47,129 nucleotides of DNA from assembly GCA_945890885.1 (NCBI GenBank), contig CAMDDF010000004.1, forward strand, positions 1-47,129, read 5' to 3'. The position numbers and the translations under genes were made by a program. The stretch is from Candidatus Kuenenia stuttgartensis. Lineage in GTDB: Bacteria; Planctomycetota; Phycisphaerae; Sedimentisphaerales; CAMDDF01. This document shows, piece after piece, positions 24,823 to 33,472 of this stretch. How positions within the stretch are numbered: position 1 is the stretch's first letter; every line of letters begins with the position of its first letter. The notes beneath the pieces were generated by a model. The model was given only the letters and a program-made list of their open reading frames with translations. It did not search any database and had not been told where the DNA came from.

Positions 24823-25986
24823 ATGGCCTTTTTTGAAAACATGGCAAATGGCAGCCGAGGCAGCTCGGCTGGGGTGGTATCGATGTCAGCTTCTAAAAAA
24901 GACGATTTCGATATACTGAAACAGATACGGGAATTTCGTGTTGAGTTTGGTCCTTCTTCAAAGGATATACTTAACTTCACTATGCAGCTTTCGGTGATGA
25001 TTCGCGCTGGAATTTCCATTCCTGATGTAATGGAGTCTATCGGCTCGCAAGTCGAAAACCGCAAGTTCAAGGCTGTGATACTCGACCTTAAACAACGTAT
25101 CGAGTCAGGCCAGAGTTTCTCACAGGCCCTGAATGAACATTCGGATATTTTCGGTAATCTCTATATCAACATGATAGCTGCCGCTGAAGTTTCAGGCTCA
25201 CTTGGATCAATGCTTGATAAGCTTGCTGAATATCTTGATCAGGAGGCTGAAACACGTTCACAAGTTAAAGGCGCAATGGTATATCCTATCATCATCGCGA
25301 CGATGGCAGTAAGTTCAACGATATTTCTACTGACATTTGTTCTGCCCAGATTCACCGCCATATTTGCAGGCAAAGAACATCTGCTTCCTTTGCCTACCAA
25401 AATGTTAATGGCAACAAGCGCATTTATGAGGGGCTACTGGTATTTCCTGATTCCCGCTGCCTGCGCAATAGCCTGGGGGCTTTGGTTTTATTGCACTACC
25501 AAGCAAGGCAGAGAAGTCTGGGATAAATTAAAATTAAAGATACCTCTTATGGGTAAGTTGTGCAGTAGTCTTTATATTACTCGAAGCCTGCATACGATGG
25601 GCGTGCTTTTCAATGCAGGCGTACCTATACTTGATATTCTGAATATTACCGCGCAGATTGCAGGAAATGTCCATTACAAAAGGATGTGGCTCAAAGTGCA
25701 TGAGGACGTTCGTCAGGGCAAAAAAATAGCAGCAAGCCTCAGCGAGTTCAGTCTGATGCCCGGCGGCGTTGTCCAGATGATACGCAGCGGTGAAGAATCG
25801 GGCACTATGAGCGAAGTCCTCGAGGATGTTACTAATTATTATTCTAGAGAACTAAGAACAACTATCAAGATGGTTACATCGATGATCGAGCCTATTATGA
25901 TAGTTATCATGGGCGTACTTGTCGGCTTTATCGCGATGAGCGTAATTCTGCCTATCTTTAAGATGTCATCGCTTGTAAGTTCTTAA
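24823..25986 (+). CDS. pilC: PilC/GspF inner-membrane platform protein
   Basis: The 387-aa protein carries two T2SSF domains (about 50-170 and 250-375), each ending in strongly hydrophobic helices (about 150-175, 200-222, 355-380). Motifs SVMIRAGISI, GSLGSMLDKLAEYL and GVLFNAGVPI are typical. GspF/PilC connects the ATPase to the pseudopilin assembly site. The N-terminal 40 residues are Gly/Ser-rich and variable. GGAAAG lies upstream of the ATG. The first pseudopilin gene follows 11 nt after the stop. Confidence 0.92.
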   Translation: MAFFENMANGSRGSSAGVVSMSASKKDDFDILKQIREFRVEFGPSSKDILNFTMQLSVMIRAGISIPDVMESIGSQVENRKFKAVILDLKQRIESGQSFSQALNEHSDIFGNLYINMIAAAEVSGSLGSMLDKLAEYLDQEAETRSQVKGAMVYPIIIATMAVSSTIFLLTFVLPRFTAIFAGKEHLLPLPTKMLMATSAFMRGYWYFLIPAACAIAWGLWFYCTTKQGREVWDKLKLKIPLMGKLCSSLYITRSLHTMGVLFNAGVPILDILNITAQIAGNVHYKRMWLKVHEDVRQGKKIAASLSEFSLMPGGVVQMIRSGEESGTMSEVLEDVTNYYSRELRTTIKMVTSMIEPIMIVIMGVLVGFIAMSVILPIFKMSSLVSS

Positions 25987-25997
25987 GGCTGGAAAAA

Positions 25998-26423
25998 ATG
26001 AAACACAAATGTAGAAATGGTTTGACAATAATTGAAGTCCTTATAGCGATAATGCTTATAGGCGTGGCAGTGGCTGGGCTTGTTGCAGCCAATGGCTCTT
26101 TGACCCAGCTCAATGGAGCAGGCGTTGAGCTAAGCACCGCTGAGTTTCTCATAGAGCAGGTCAGGGAAAGAACCGCTGGAATGGAATTTGCGTCGCTGAA
26201 CAGTCTCGACAGCAGATGCTATGGCCCTCCCCAGGATGCCGCAGGCGTTGAGCTAGCGGATTATTCCAATTACGAGCAGCAGATAAGGGTTAAACATGTA
26301 ACCAATGATGACCTTACCGTAATCGACAATACCAGCATCAGTGATTACATCCGCATTAGTGTTGATATAGTTCGGGAAGATAGAATTGTATCATCCGGCA
26401 GTTGGATAAGGGCTAAATACTAA
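25998..26423 (+). CDS. Minor pseudopilin, GspI/PilV-like
   Basis: The 141-aa protein has a short basic leader and the prepilin motif GLTIIEVLIAIMLIGVAVAG with the conserved Glu at position 5 of the mature form. The first mature residue is Leu, not Phe, as in GspI-type minor pseudopilins (TLIEVLVA pattern). The C-terminal domain is small and ends in SGSWIRAKY. Position directly after pilC and before a second pseudopilin supports a role in priming pilus or pseudopilus assembly. Confidence 0.75.
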   Translation: MKHKCRNGLTIIEVLIAIMLIGVAVAGLVAANGSLTQLNGAGVELSTAEFLIEQVRERTAGMEFASLNSLDSRCYGPPQDAAGVELADYSNYEQQIRVKHVTNDDLTVIDNTSISDYIRISVDIVREDRIVSSGSWIRAKY

Positions 26424-26443
26424 AGCAGCACATGGGGTTCATA

Positions 26444-26944
26444 ATGAAATTTTCACGAAAAACCAAAGGCTTCACGCTGGTTGAAATTATCATTGCGGTT
26501 GTTTTGGCGGCGATGCTGATGACAGCTCTGGCAGTAGCATTCGACGCATCCGTAAAAAATTATTCCGCTAACGACAGTATTTTCAAGTCTATGAATATGT
26601 CGCGTCAGGCACTACAAAGAATGACAACGGCGATACGGACAGCGGGTTCTATCGTTCTGCCCGGCGATGAGGGTACAAATCAATGTACAATTGAAGATGC
26701 TGATGGCAAAAGCTATACATATGAGTTTAGAAGTGCTGATAATACACTTTATCTTATAGACAATGATAACTCTAAAGAGTATCTGCTTTGCGGAAATGTG
26801 TCTAATTTGAATTTTACCAAGACAACTGGGCTTGTCGGCGAACTTACACTTGTGAAAAATGTTCAAATATCTATGTCTGTAACCATCGGCGGCCAAACAA
26901 AGACGCTTAACGCTGCGGCCGTGGTAAGACGGAATATGAGATAA
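26444..26944 (+). CDS. Minor pseudopilin, GspJ/PilW-like
   Basis: The 166-aa protein has a class III leader KTKG before FTLVEIIIAVVLAAML. The longer body with RQALQRMTTAIRTAGSIVLP (about 46-65) resembles GspJ/PilW proteins. The start at 26444 is chosen over the ATG at 26432 because GGGG sits 7 nt before it, while the upstream ATG has no site. It is the last gene of the assembly operon and meets a bidirectional terminator. Confidence 0.78.
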   Translation: MKFSRKTKGFTLVEIIIAVVLAAMLMTALAVAFDASVKNYSANDSIFKSMNMSRQALQRMTTAIRTAGSIVLPGDEGTNQCTIEDADGKSYTYEFRSADNTLYLIDNDNSKEYLLCGNVSNLNFTKTTGLVGELTLVKNVQISMSVTIGGQTKTLNAAAVVRRNMR

Positions 26945-26950
26945 AAATAA

Positions 26951-26990
26951 AAAAAAAACGCCACAGGTCGGATGACAAGTGGCGCCTTTT
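26951..26990. terminator. Bidirectional terminator between the pilus operon and tig
   Basis: CGCCAC (26959-26964) pairs with GTGGCG (26979-26984). An A-run precedes it and CCTTTT follows, so the hairpin can serve both convergent transcripts. Confidence 0.6.
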
Positions 26991-27011
26991 GCAATATTTT
27001 GCTATATATTC

Positions 27012-28457
27012 TTAGTCTTCTTTCTTTTTGGCTGCTTTCTTTGCGGGTTTTTCCGCTGAATCTTCTTTGTCTTCAGCCTTTTTCGTTGTCTTCTTGGCTG
27101 CGGCTTTCTTAGCAGGCTTTTTCTCTGCATCTACTTCGGAAATCTCAGCCTTTTCGAGAATTTTTTCAATACATTTTTCTTCTCTTACCTGTATTGTAAA
27201 CTGTGCAAGCGAGCCGTCCTTAATCATATCTTCACGCATCTTTTCAGGTCTTCTGCCTCTTTGTATTGCTACCTGAGCGATATGGCTATTAACTTCAGCG
27301 TCATCGACTTCGATCTTGAACTCATCAGCGATTTTGTCCATAATGAAGAAATATTTAAGCTGCTCTTTAGCTTGCTCTTCGCTAGAGGTTCTAAGCTCTT
27401 CCATCTGGGCTTCAACTTTTTCTCTTTCTGTGCCACGCATCACCATGTTTATATACTGCCTCTGAAGAAGTCTTGCCGACTGGTCAGCGACAACATCGCC
27501 GGGCAGATCAAAAGTGGTATTTTCAAGCAGGTACTTGCGAATATCTTCTGCCATTGCATATCTGCTCTGACGCTCAAGCATATTCTCAGCGTGTTCACGA
27601 ATTGAGCTTCTCAGCCCCTTCTCGTCTTCAACACCGAATCTGGCAAAAAATTCTCCGTTCATTTCCGCTATCTCAAGTTTCTTGACATCCTCAACAGTAA
27701 TATCAAGCGTAACCTTCTTATCACGATATTTTTCGTTGTAGAAAGTCTTTGGCACTTCCACAACTGTTGTTCTGACATCGCCTTGTTTTGCTCCTATAAG
27801 CAGTTTATCAAGTTCCTGCACAGGCACCCCTGCCACGACACCTTTTTCACGAACAAAAATAGCTGTTCCTTCGTTTGAGGCATCGCTTTCCCCGCCTTCA
27901 ACGGTTACCTTGACATTGGCAATAATCTGGTCGCCAGATTCAACGGTTGCGCCATCGACAGGCTTCCAGAGACCAGCACCTTTACGGAGTTCTGTCAATT
28001 CTTCATCAATCTGTGCATCGGTAACTTCGGCTTTGGGCTTTTCAACCTTGATACCATCAAGTGCCGGCAGCGTGAACTCAGGTCTGACTTCCACTTCGAA
28101 ATCAAATTTCATCGGGCCAGATTCCGGAAGATTAATTGATTCAATATCAACATTCGGCTCGGAACCTATCATATCAATCTTATTGTCCTTAATTGCAGCG
28201 TCGGTCGCATCGGCAAGGAGTCGAACCTTTACCTGCTCGCTGATGTCTTTTCCGAACCGTTTTTCCAGCAACCTCATTGGAGATTTGCCTTTTCTAAAAC
28301 CTGGAATTGCAGCTTCTCTGCGGAGTTCCTTATAGTCTTCTTCCAGCTTGGCCCTGATTTTCTCTTCAGGGATTTCCACTGAAATTTTCTTTTTACACGG
28401 GCCGATATCAGAAATTGATACGACATTTTTAACTTCATCTTTGTTTTCTTCAGTCAT
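27012..28457 (-). CDS. tig: Trigger factor
   Basis: The 481-aa chaperone has the ribosome-binding signature GFRKGKSP (53-60) in its N-terminal domain, an FKBP-type PPIase middle domain (about 165-250) and a helical C-terminal chaperone domain (about 265-440). It binds nascent chains at the exit tunnel. The last 35 residues are an unusual Lys/Ala-rich tail with repeated PAKKAA-type units, resembling histone H1 tails, absent from the E. coli protein. TAAGGAG lies 7 nt before the ATG. The usual clpP/clpX neighbours are not seen; a tRNA-Gly with tandem terminators lies upstream. Confidence 0.93.
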   Translation of the reverse strand: MTEENKDEVKNVVSISDIGPCKKKISVEIPEEKIRAKLEEDYKELRREAAIPGFRKGKSPMRLLEKRFGKDISEQVKVRLLADATDAAIKDNKIDMIGSEPNVDIESINLPESGPMKFDFEVEVRPEFTLPALDGIKVEKPKAEVTDAQIDEELTELRKGAGLWKPVDGATVESGDQIIANVKVTVEGGESDASNEGTAIFVREKGVVAGVPVQELDKLLIGAKQGDVRTTVVEVPKTFYNEKYRDKKVTLDITVEDVKKLEIAEMNGEFFARFGVEDEKGLRSSIREHAENMLERQSRYAMAEDIRKYLLENTTFDLPGDVVADQSARLLQRQYINMVMRGTEREKVEAQMEELRTSSEEQAKEQLKYFFIMDKIADEFKIEVDDAEVNSHIAQVAIQRGRRPEKMREDMIKDGSLAQFTIQVREEKCIEKILEKAEISEVDAEKKPAKKAAAKKTTKKAEDKEDSAEKPAKKAAKKKED

Positions 28458-28496
28458 TTTCAGACTCCTTAAATTTAATTTATTATTAAAATTCCA

Positions 28497-28531
28497 ATAA
28501 AAAACCCTCTGCCTGGTGGTTTTGAGGGTTT
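28497..28531 (-). terminator. Terminator upstream of tig (second of two)
   Basis: On the minus strand AAACCCTC pairs with GAGGGTTT (plus-strand 28502-28509 and 28524-28531) and is followed by TTTTTTATT. It lies between tRNA-Gly and tig, so it would end transcription from the tRNA. Confidence 0.6.
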
Positions 28532-28537
28532 ACTTTA

Positions 28538-28577
28538 CGAAAAAACAGGCTCTGAATATACTTCTCTCTGCCTGTTC
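28538..28577 (-). terminator. Terminator downstream of tRNA-Gly (first of two)
   Basis: On the minus strand AACAGGC and GCCTGTT (plus-strand 28570-28576 and 28544-28550) form a 7-bp stem followed by TTTTTTCG. It is about 90 nt beyond the tRNA end and is backed by a second terminator. Confidence 0.65.
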
Positions 28578-28669
28578 TTCACTTATCAACCATTCCGGCA
28601 ACCACCGTCGCGCTATTTTATTTAGCCGATACCTTCCCGGAACTATATTTTTAATGCCTTAAAGGCAAA

Positions 28670-28741
28670 AGCGGGCGATGAGACTTGAACTCACGACATT
28701 CACGTTGGCAACGTGACGCTCTACCACTGAGCTACGCCCGC
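28670..28741 (-). tRNA. tRNA-Gly (GCC)
   Basis: The reverse complement starts GCGGGCG and ends CGCCCGC plus a discriminator base, giving a full acceptor stem. The D arm GTAGCTCAGTGGTAGAGC is standard. The anticodon arm CACG-TTGCCAA-CGTG gives anticodon GCC for Gly. The T loop is TTCAAGT. CCA is not encoded. Confidence 0.96.
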
Positions 28742-29016
28742 GTCAGGCGAAAAGGTAATATATTAAACTATCGCGCAGGTTTCAAGAGTAATTTTAACAA
28801 ATTTTCATAAAAAACGGGATAATATATCTGTACTATGAAGACATATGATATAGCCTTATGCAACAATCTACCTTTCCCACCCCTTTAAGACGTAAGAACA
28901 TAGCAAAAAGTGACAAGAAAAATAAAAAAAAGATTAAATTTCCGAAAATTGTCCGCTTTTCAGTAATCAACTGCTATTTTCGGGGCATTGGAATCTGCAT
29001 ATCCCTTTACCTTTTA

Positions 29017-30357
29017 TTATTTTTTATCTTTTTCTTCTTCTCTGCGTTTTGGCTTTATTATCAGGCGAATTGGAACTTCCGCTATCGGCAATATTTCACG
29101 CAGCCGATTTAGGATAAACCGCTGATAGTTTTCCTCGAACAATTCCACACGGTTGACAAACAACACTATCGTTATCGGGTTGGTTTCTATCTGTGTTGCA
29201 TAATATATCCTCGGGAAGCCAATTTTCTTTCGCGGAACAGATACGGGAGCATTGGTTATTTCCTCGAAAAACTTATTGAGCCTTCCGGTTGAGATTCGCG
29301 TCGATGCCTGCTTAAAGAGCTGCTTGGCCAGGTCAATTACACTCTGGATATTTTTTGCATCCTTTGCAGTCGTAAACGCTATCGGTGCATAACGCAATCC
29401 CGGCATAACCTTCGTCAGGTAATCGCTGTAATCTTCAGTATCAGCCGTTTCTTTTGCAAGGTCCCACTTGTTGACTACCAGTATGCAGGGCTTGTATTCT
29501 TCGGCTATAAAGTTGGCAAGTTTTTTGTCCACCTGCGACACATGCTCGGTAGCATCAATCATAAACAGAACCACGTCGGCTCGCCTGATGCTTCTGGTCG
29601 CACGGGTATAGCTATAAAAATCTATATCGTTATTTACTATCTGGCTTTTTTTGCGGACACCAGCGGTATCGATAGCAACAAAAGTTTCGCCATCTTTTTC
29701 GAATCGAACATCGACAGCATCACGAGTAGTACCCGGCACCTCCGAAACGATAACACGCTCTTCGCCGACGATAGCGTTGATGAAAGAGCTTTTGCCCGCA
29801 TTACGCTTGCCGATAAGGGCAAATTTCATAACCTCCTGTTTGGGGGTTTCGCTTGGCATATGTGCAACTTCTTTGAGCACCCTTTCCATAAGCACTCTTT
29901 TGTTCATGTTGTTTAATGCCGAAATGCACACAGCTTCGCCGAAGCCAAGCCTTGCAAATTCACCAGCCTGCGGGAAAAGTTTTGCAGTATCCGCCTTGTT
30001 GGCTGCGACGACGACCTTCAATTTGGTCTTTCGCAGAAGCTGGGCGATCTTTTCATCCAGCGGCATTATACCGTCGCGAATATCGACCACGAATATCACA
30101 AGGTCTGCCTTGCTCATAGCGGTATGTATCTGGGTGGTAATGTGATCTTCGAGTGCATCGGAATCGACGATGCCATAGCCGCCGGTATCGACAAGTTCAA
30201 TATATCTGTCATCAATCTCAAGGATTGTGCTTACCCTGTCGCGCGTAACGCCAGCGGTAGGGTCAACGATACTTATCATCTGCCCTGCCAGAGCATTAAA
30301 CAGGCTGCTTTTGCCGACATTTGGCCGACCAACGATAGTTATTACAGGTAATGCCAT
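29017..30357 (-). CDS. der: Ribosome-associated GTPase Der (EngA)
   Basis: The 446-aa protein has two tandem GTPase domains and a C-terminal KH-like domain, the unique Der layout. The first domain has GRPNVGKS (10-17), DTGG and NKAD (120-123). The second has GKRNAGKS (183-190), DTAG and NKWD. The first GxxxxGKS of domain 2 has Ala in place of Val. Der is needed for 50S subunit assembly. The ATG at 30357 has AAGGA 7 nt upstream; a TTG two codons earlier is less likely. The udg gene lies 81 nt upstream on the same strand. Confidence 0.95.
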   Translation of the reverse strand: MALPVITIVGRPNVGKSSLFNALAGQMISIVDPTAGVTRDRVSTILEIDDRYIELVDTGGYGIVDSDALEDHITTQIHTAMSKADLVIFVVDIRDGIMPLDEKIAQLLRKTKLKVVVAANKADTAKLFPQAGEFARLGFGEAVCISALNNMNKRVLMERVLKEVAHMPSETPKQEVMKFALIGKRNAGKSSFINAIVGEERVIVSEVPGTTRDAVDVRFEKDGETFVAIDTAGVRKKSQIVNNDIDFYSYTRATRSIRRADVVLFMIDATEHVSQVDKKLANFIAEEYKPCILVVNKWDLAKETADTEDYSDYLTKVMPGLRYAPIAFTTAKDAKNIQSVIDLAKQLFKQASTRISTGRLNKFFEEITNAPVSVPRKKIGFPRIYYATQIETNPITIVLFVNRVELFEENYQRFILNRLREILPIAEVPIRLIIKPKRREEEKDKK

Positions 30358-30438
30358 AAACAATCCTTATCTTATCGAGAATACCAAACGAGGCATTATA
30401 CCACACTGCGTGAGAAAATGCAAAACGATATGTAAATG

Positions 30439-31176
30439 CTACTTCGGAGCTTTAATCCCCAACAGTTTCATGACCTTTTGCAGGTCTTCCCATACCCGTT
30501 TGCGGTTATCGACCGAATAGTTCCGCAGCAGATACGAAGGATGGTACGTCGGCATCATCTTTATAGGTTTAGCTCCCTCGGATGGGTAATAGTCGATAAA
30601 CTGCCCGCGCATCTTGCCGATGGCATCGTTGGTTTTCAACAGTGTTTTGGCTGCATGTGCGCCGAGGGCAACAATCACTTCAGGATTGATAACCTCAAGC
30701 TGACGCTGGAGAAACGGCAGGCAATGGATGATCTCATCAGGCTTGGGGTCGCGGTTCTCCGGCGGACGGCACTTTAAGATATTACAGATAAAGACATCTT
30801 TCCGCTGCAATCCCATCGCACTTATCATATTTGTCAAAAGCTGCCCCGACCTACCAACAAAAGGCCTACCCTGTTCGTCTTCATCTGCCCCCGGAGCCTC
30901 GCCGACAAAAACTATTTTGGCGTGCGGATTGCCCTCGCCCGGCACAGGATTGGTACGTGTAGCACCGAGCCCGCAGCAGCAACACTGCTCGATATCCATC
31001 GCAATTATAGCGAGTTCTTCGGAAACACTATCGTGAAAAGCAGGCATAACATCCTGTTTTGCAGGTATTTGCGTGCCTTTGAGGCTGAAGCCCTCGACAA
31101 AGAATTTATCTATTTCAATATGCTGTTTTATCGCTTTTTTAATATCCATAGGTGGGGATTCTAATGCCAAACGCAT
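30439..31176 (-). CDS. Family 4 uracil-DNA glycosylase (Fe-S)
   Basis: The 245-aa protein has type 4 UDG motifs: GEAPGADEDEQGRPFVG (about 93-109) for the active site and HPSYLLRN near the C-terminus. Cysteines in CCCCGL and CNILKC, with others nearby, can hold a 4Fe-4S cluster. It removes uracil from DNA at the start of base excision repair. The N-terminal 50 residues lie before the core. An ATG at residue 10 (31149) is an alternative start; neither has a clear SD. The gene diverges from the ECF sigma factor gene. Confidence 0.92.
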   Translation of the reverse strand: MRLALESPPMDIKKAIKQHIEIDKFFVEGFSLKGTQIPAKQDVMPAFHDSVSEELAIIAMDIEQCCCCGLGATRTNPVPGEGNPHAKIVFVGEAPGADEDEQGRPFVGRSGQLLTNMISAMGLQRKDVFICNILKCRPPENRDPKPDEIIHCLPFLQRQLEVINPEVIVALGAHAAKTLLKTNDAIGKMRGQFIDYYPSEGAKPIKMMPTYHPSYLLRNYSVDNRKRVWEDLQKVMKLLGIKAPK

Positions 31177-31287
31177 AAATATTCAAAAATATTATTCATT
31201 TTTATGATATTTTGAATTATTTGTAATAAAATAGGCGTACCTGCGACTTATACATAGAAAACAGCTGCTTTCGGAGTTTTAGATTTA

Positions 31288-31773
31288 GTGATCAACTGGC
31301 AAAATATTATTGAACAGCACGGACGTACTGTCTGGCAAGCTGCATACAGACTGGTGAATAACCATGACGATGCCAGCGACTGCTATCAGGAAGCCTTTGT
31401 GAACGCGCTGGATATATCAAAAACTCAGGAAATCGGCAATTTTAGGGCGCTGCTTGTAAAACTTGTCACCGCCAGAGCACTGGACAGACTAAGAAGAAAA
31501 AAAACGCACAACAATATAATAGAAAAATTAAAAAATGGAACGCCGGACCGCTCCAAAGACAGTCCATCCGCTAACCTGGAAAATTTTGAATTAAGCCAGC
31601 TTATGCTTGAAGCCATTAAAAAATTGAAAAAGAAAGAAGCCCATATTTTCTGCATGAGATATCTTGACGATTTGAGCTATAGCGAAATTGCGGAAACAAT
31701 GAATATTAAACAGAGTATGGTCGGTGTAATACTTCATAGAACCAGAAGTCGTCTGAAAAAGATTCTGGATTAA
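31288..31773 (+). CDS. ECF RNA polymerase sigma factor
   Basis: The 161-aa protein has sigma region 2 (about 10-75, with the motif DASDCYQEAFVNA) and region 4 (about 105-160, with a helix-turn-helix around LSYSEIAETMNIKQSMVGVILHRTRSRL). It starts with GTG; GGAG lies 12 nt upstream. A LolA-like membrane protein follows after 16 nt and a pseudopilin after that. The gene order sigma, putative anti-sigma, target-like envelope gene suggests local control. The specific promoter is unknown. Confidence 0.88.
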   Translation: MINWQNIIEQHGRTVWQAAYRLVNNHDDASDCYQEAFVNALDISKTQEIGNFRALLVKLVTARALDRLRRKKTHNNIIEKLKNGTPDRSKDSPSANLENFELSQLMLEAIKKLKKKEAHIFCMRYLDDLSYSEIAETMNIKQSMVGVILHRTRSRLKKILD

Positions 31774-31789
31774 ATTCAAAAGGTGTAAT

Positions 31790-32593
31790 ATGAATGATAA
31801 AGATTTTGAAAATTTGCTGGATAAATCAATCGCAGCTTTAAAACAAAATACACAGAACATTACCGCATCTGATGAAGTAAACGAAAAAACACTAAAATTA
31901 TTGGCGGCAGCAGATAGACGGCCCAATATCCTGTTTAATGACTTCTTGAAAAGTAAAAACTTTAAAACTTTTGCGGCTGCAAGTATTTTACTAATCGCCA
32001 TGATGGGGTTTCATGCTATTGTCAGCAATTTCGATGCAACAACCCTGGCGTGGTCTGAGGTCAAAAATAATTTTGAGCAAATAGATTTTCTGCATTACTA
32101 CCACTTTGAAATAAAAAATAACGGTTCTCAAAAATACAGCGAAGGATGGTATATCAATGGCAAAATTTACGGAAAAGATGATACTCAAAACTTAGTTACC
32201 GTCGATGACGGGGTCACAAGAATAACATATGATTATGATGGCAACACGGTAAAAACCGAAAAAACCGGCATTGAAAACCCAGCCAGCTTCAAAGAAAGTT
32301 TTTCTATTTTTGGAAAAATCACCAAAGGTCTTCTGCGATACAATGACGATGAAATACTTAATCAAATACCGTCTTACGCTGGCAAGGATTTTTTAATCTA
32401 TAGGTTTGATGCCCCAAAAAACATGAACGAATGGATCGAATCCGTCAATATAACTGTAGGAAAAAATTCGAAACTTCCTGTACAGATGAAAATTTATCAA
32501 AGAAAATCCCATGATGATTATGGGCTTTACATTTTCGATTATGAACAGATAGAAATTCCCGAATATCTAAAAAAAGTAGCTCGTATTAACTAA
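31790..32593 (+). CDS. Single-pass membrane protein with LolA-like outer domain, possible anti-sigma factor
   Basis: The 267-aa protein has a cytoplasmic part of about 60 residues, one transmembrane helix (about 62-80, AAASILLIAMMGFHAIV) and an outer domain of about 185 residues. The position directly behind an ECF sigma gene and the topology match an anti-sigma factor. The outer domain has the motif VGKNSKLPVQMKIY, also seen in modified form at 34960-35802 and 38336-39670, typical of LolA/LppX-fold beta proteins. AAGGTG precedes the ATG by 5 nt. There is no zinc anti-sigma motif (HxxxCxxC). The role is inferred from context. Confidence 0.6.
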   Translation: MNDKDFENLLDKSIAALKQNTQNITASDEVNEKTLKLLAAADRRPNILFNDFLKSKNFKTFAAASILLIAMMGFHAIVSNFDATTLAWSEVKNNFEQIDFLHYYHFEIKNNGSQKYSEGWYINGKIYGKDDTQNLVTVDDGVTRITYDYDGNTVKTEKTGIENPASFKESFSIFGKITKGLLRYNDDEILNQIPSYAGKDFLIYRFDAPKNMNEWIESVNITVGKNSKLPVQMKIYQRKSHDDYGLYIFDYEQIEIPEYLKKVARIN

Positions 32594-32625
32594 ATTAAAA
32601 CAAAAAAAATTTGAGAACAGAGAAA

Positions 32626-33399
32626 ATGCGCACTTACAAAAACAATTACCGAGCTTTCACGCTGGTTGAACTTCTGGTTGTCATATCCATACTAACATTA
32701 TTAATCAGCATCCTCATACCAAGCCTTGCAAAAGCAAGAGAACGTGCAAGACGCGTTACATGTATGAGCAACATAAGGCAATGCACCATCGCATGTAATC
32801 TCTACGCGGCGGATTTCAATGGTTGGCTGCCGTTAGGCAATATATGGGGAGATGAAAGCAAAGAAGAGGGCTGGCTCGATTTAAACTATCAATCCGCCAT
32901 GTATATACACTTAAACTATAACATAGATGAGTCCCACGCAATGTGTACATCATGGGCATCCGAAAAAGATAAATATTTTTATACGCCGGCTTCGGTCAAC
33001 AATGATAACTTCAAGGTAGGCGGAACCAGAATTGGATATGTTTATTACGGTAGAAGATTCGATAAAGAATCAAGCGTGTACTCCCCAATACTTGAAAATG
33101 GACAGGTTTACAAAACCCCACAAAGAATATATGATTCCCAAAAAATCTCAAGCAAAACATTATTTTCATGTTTCCATTGGGACGGCATCAGCACAGGCAG
33201 CGGCTGGGGGGCAAAGATACCACATATCGGCGGAGGCAAAGGCCAATATATACAGCCTTCGCAACAAAGTTTGATACCTAAGCCGGAAGGACTGGTTATT
33301 AGTTACTTAGACAGTTCTTCAGGATGGGTAAACTGGAAAAAGCTGAAATGGATTGAGCAGGCAAGTTCAATCAGATTGTATTTCAGCGATTTTCGATAA
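32626..33399 (+). CDS. Type IV pseudopilin-like protein
   Basis: The 257-aa protein has a leader ending YRAFTLVELLVVISILTLLISI, with a typical cleavage site before Phe. The body has CMSNIRQCTIACNLYAADFNG, a segment common in planctomycete pseudopilins just after the N-terminal helix. I chose the ATG at 32626; an in-frame TTG at 32611 is possible. It is the third gene of the sigma/anti-sigma group, separated by about 30 nt, so it may be part of the regulon. The large, Trp- and Tyr-rich outer domain is of unknown function. Confidence 0.8.
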   Translation: MRTYKNNYRAFTLVELLVVISILTLLISILIPSLAKARERARRVTCMSNIRQCTIACNLYAADFNGWLPLGNIWGDESKEEGWLDLNYQSAMYIHLNYNIDESHAMCTSWASEKDKYFYTPASVNNDNFKVGGTRIGYVYYGRRFDKESSVYSPILENGQVYKTPQRIYDSQKISSKTLFSCFHWDGISTGSGWGAKIPHIGGGKGQYIQPSQQSLIPKPEGLVISYLDSSSGWVNWKKLKWIEQASSIRLYFSDFR

Positions 33400-33416
33400 T
33401 TCTATCATCAATGATA

Positions 33417-33444
33417 TTGAAATCAGATTTGCTTATGATACAAT
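33417..33444 (+). promoter_or_regulatory. Sigma70-type promoter of the LysR gene
   Basis: TTGAAA (33417-33422), a 16-nt spacer and TACAAT (33439-33444) lie 28 nt before the LysR ATG. The match to the consensus is 5 of 6 at both boxes. Confidence 0.55.
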
Positions 33445-33472
33445 AAGTCTTTCTAATGACGAAAGGTTCATA

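Noticed and set aside
24659-24919. 86-aa ORF between pilT and pilC
   Set aside because: It spans the terminator hairpin and overlaps the pilC start; no SD site.
28858-29112. 84-aa Lys/Phe-rich ORF next to der
   Set aside because: It is low-complexity AT-rich sequence overlapping the 3' end of der.
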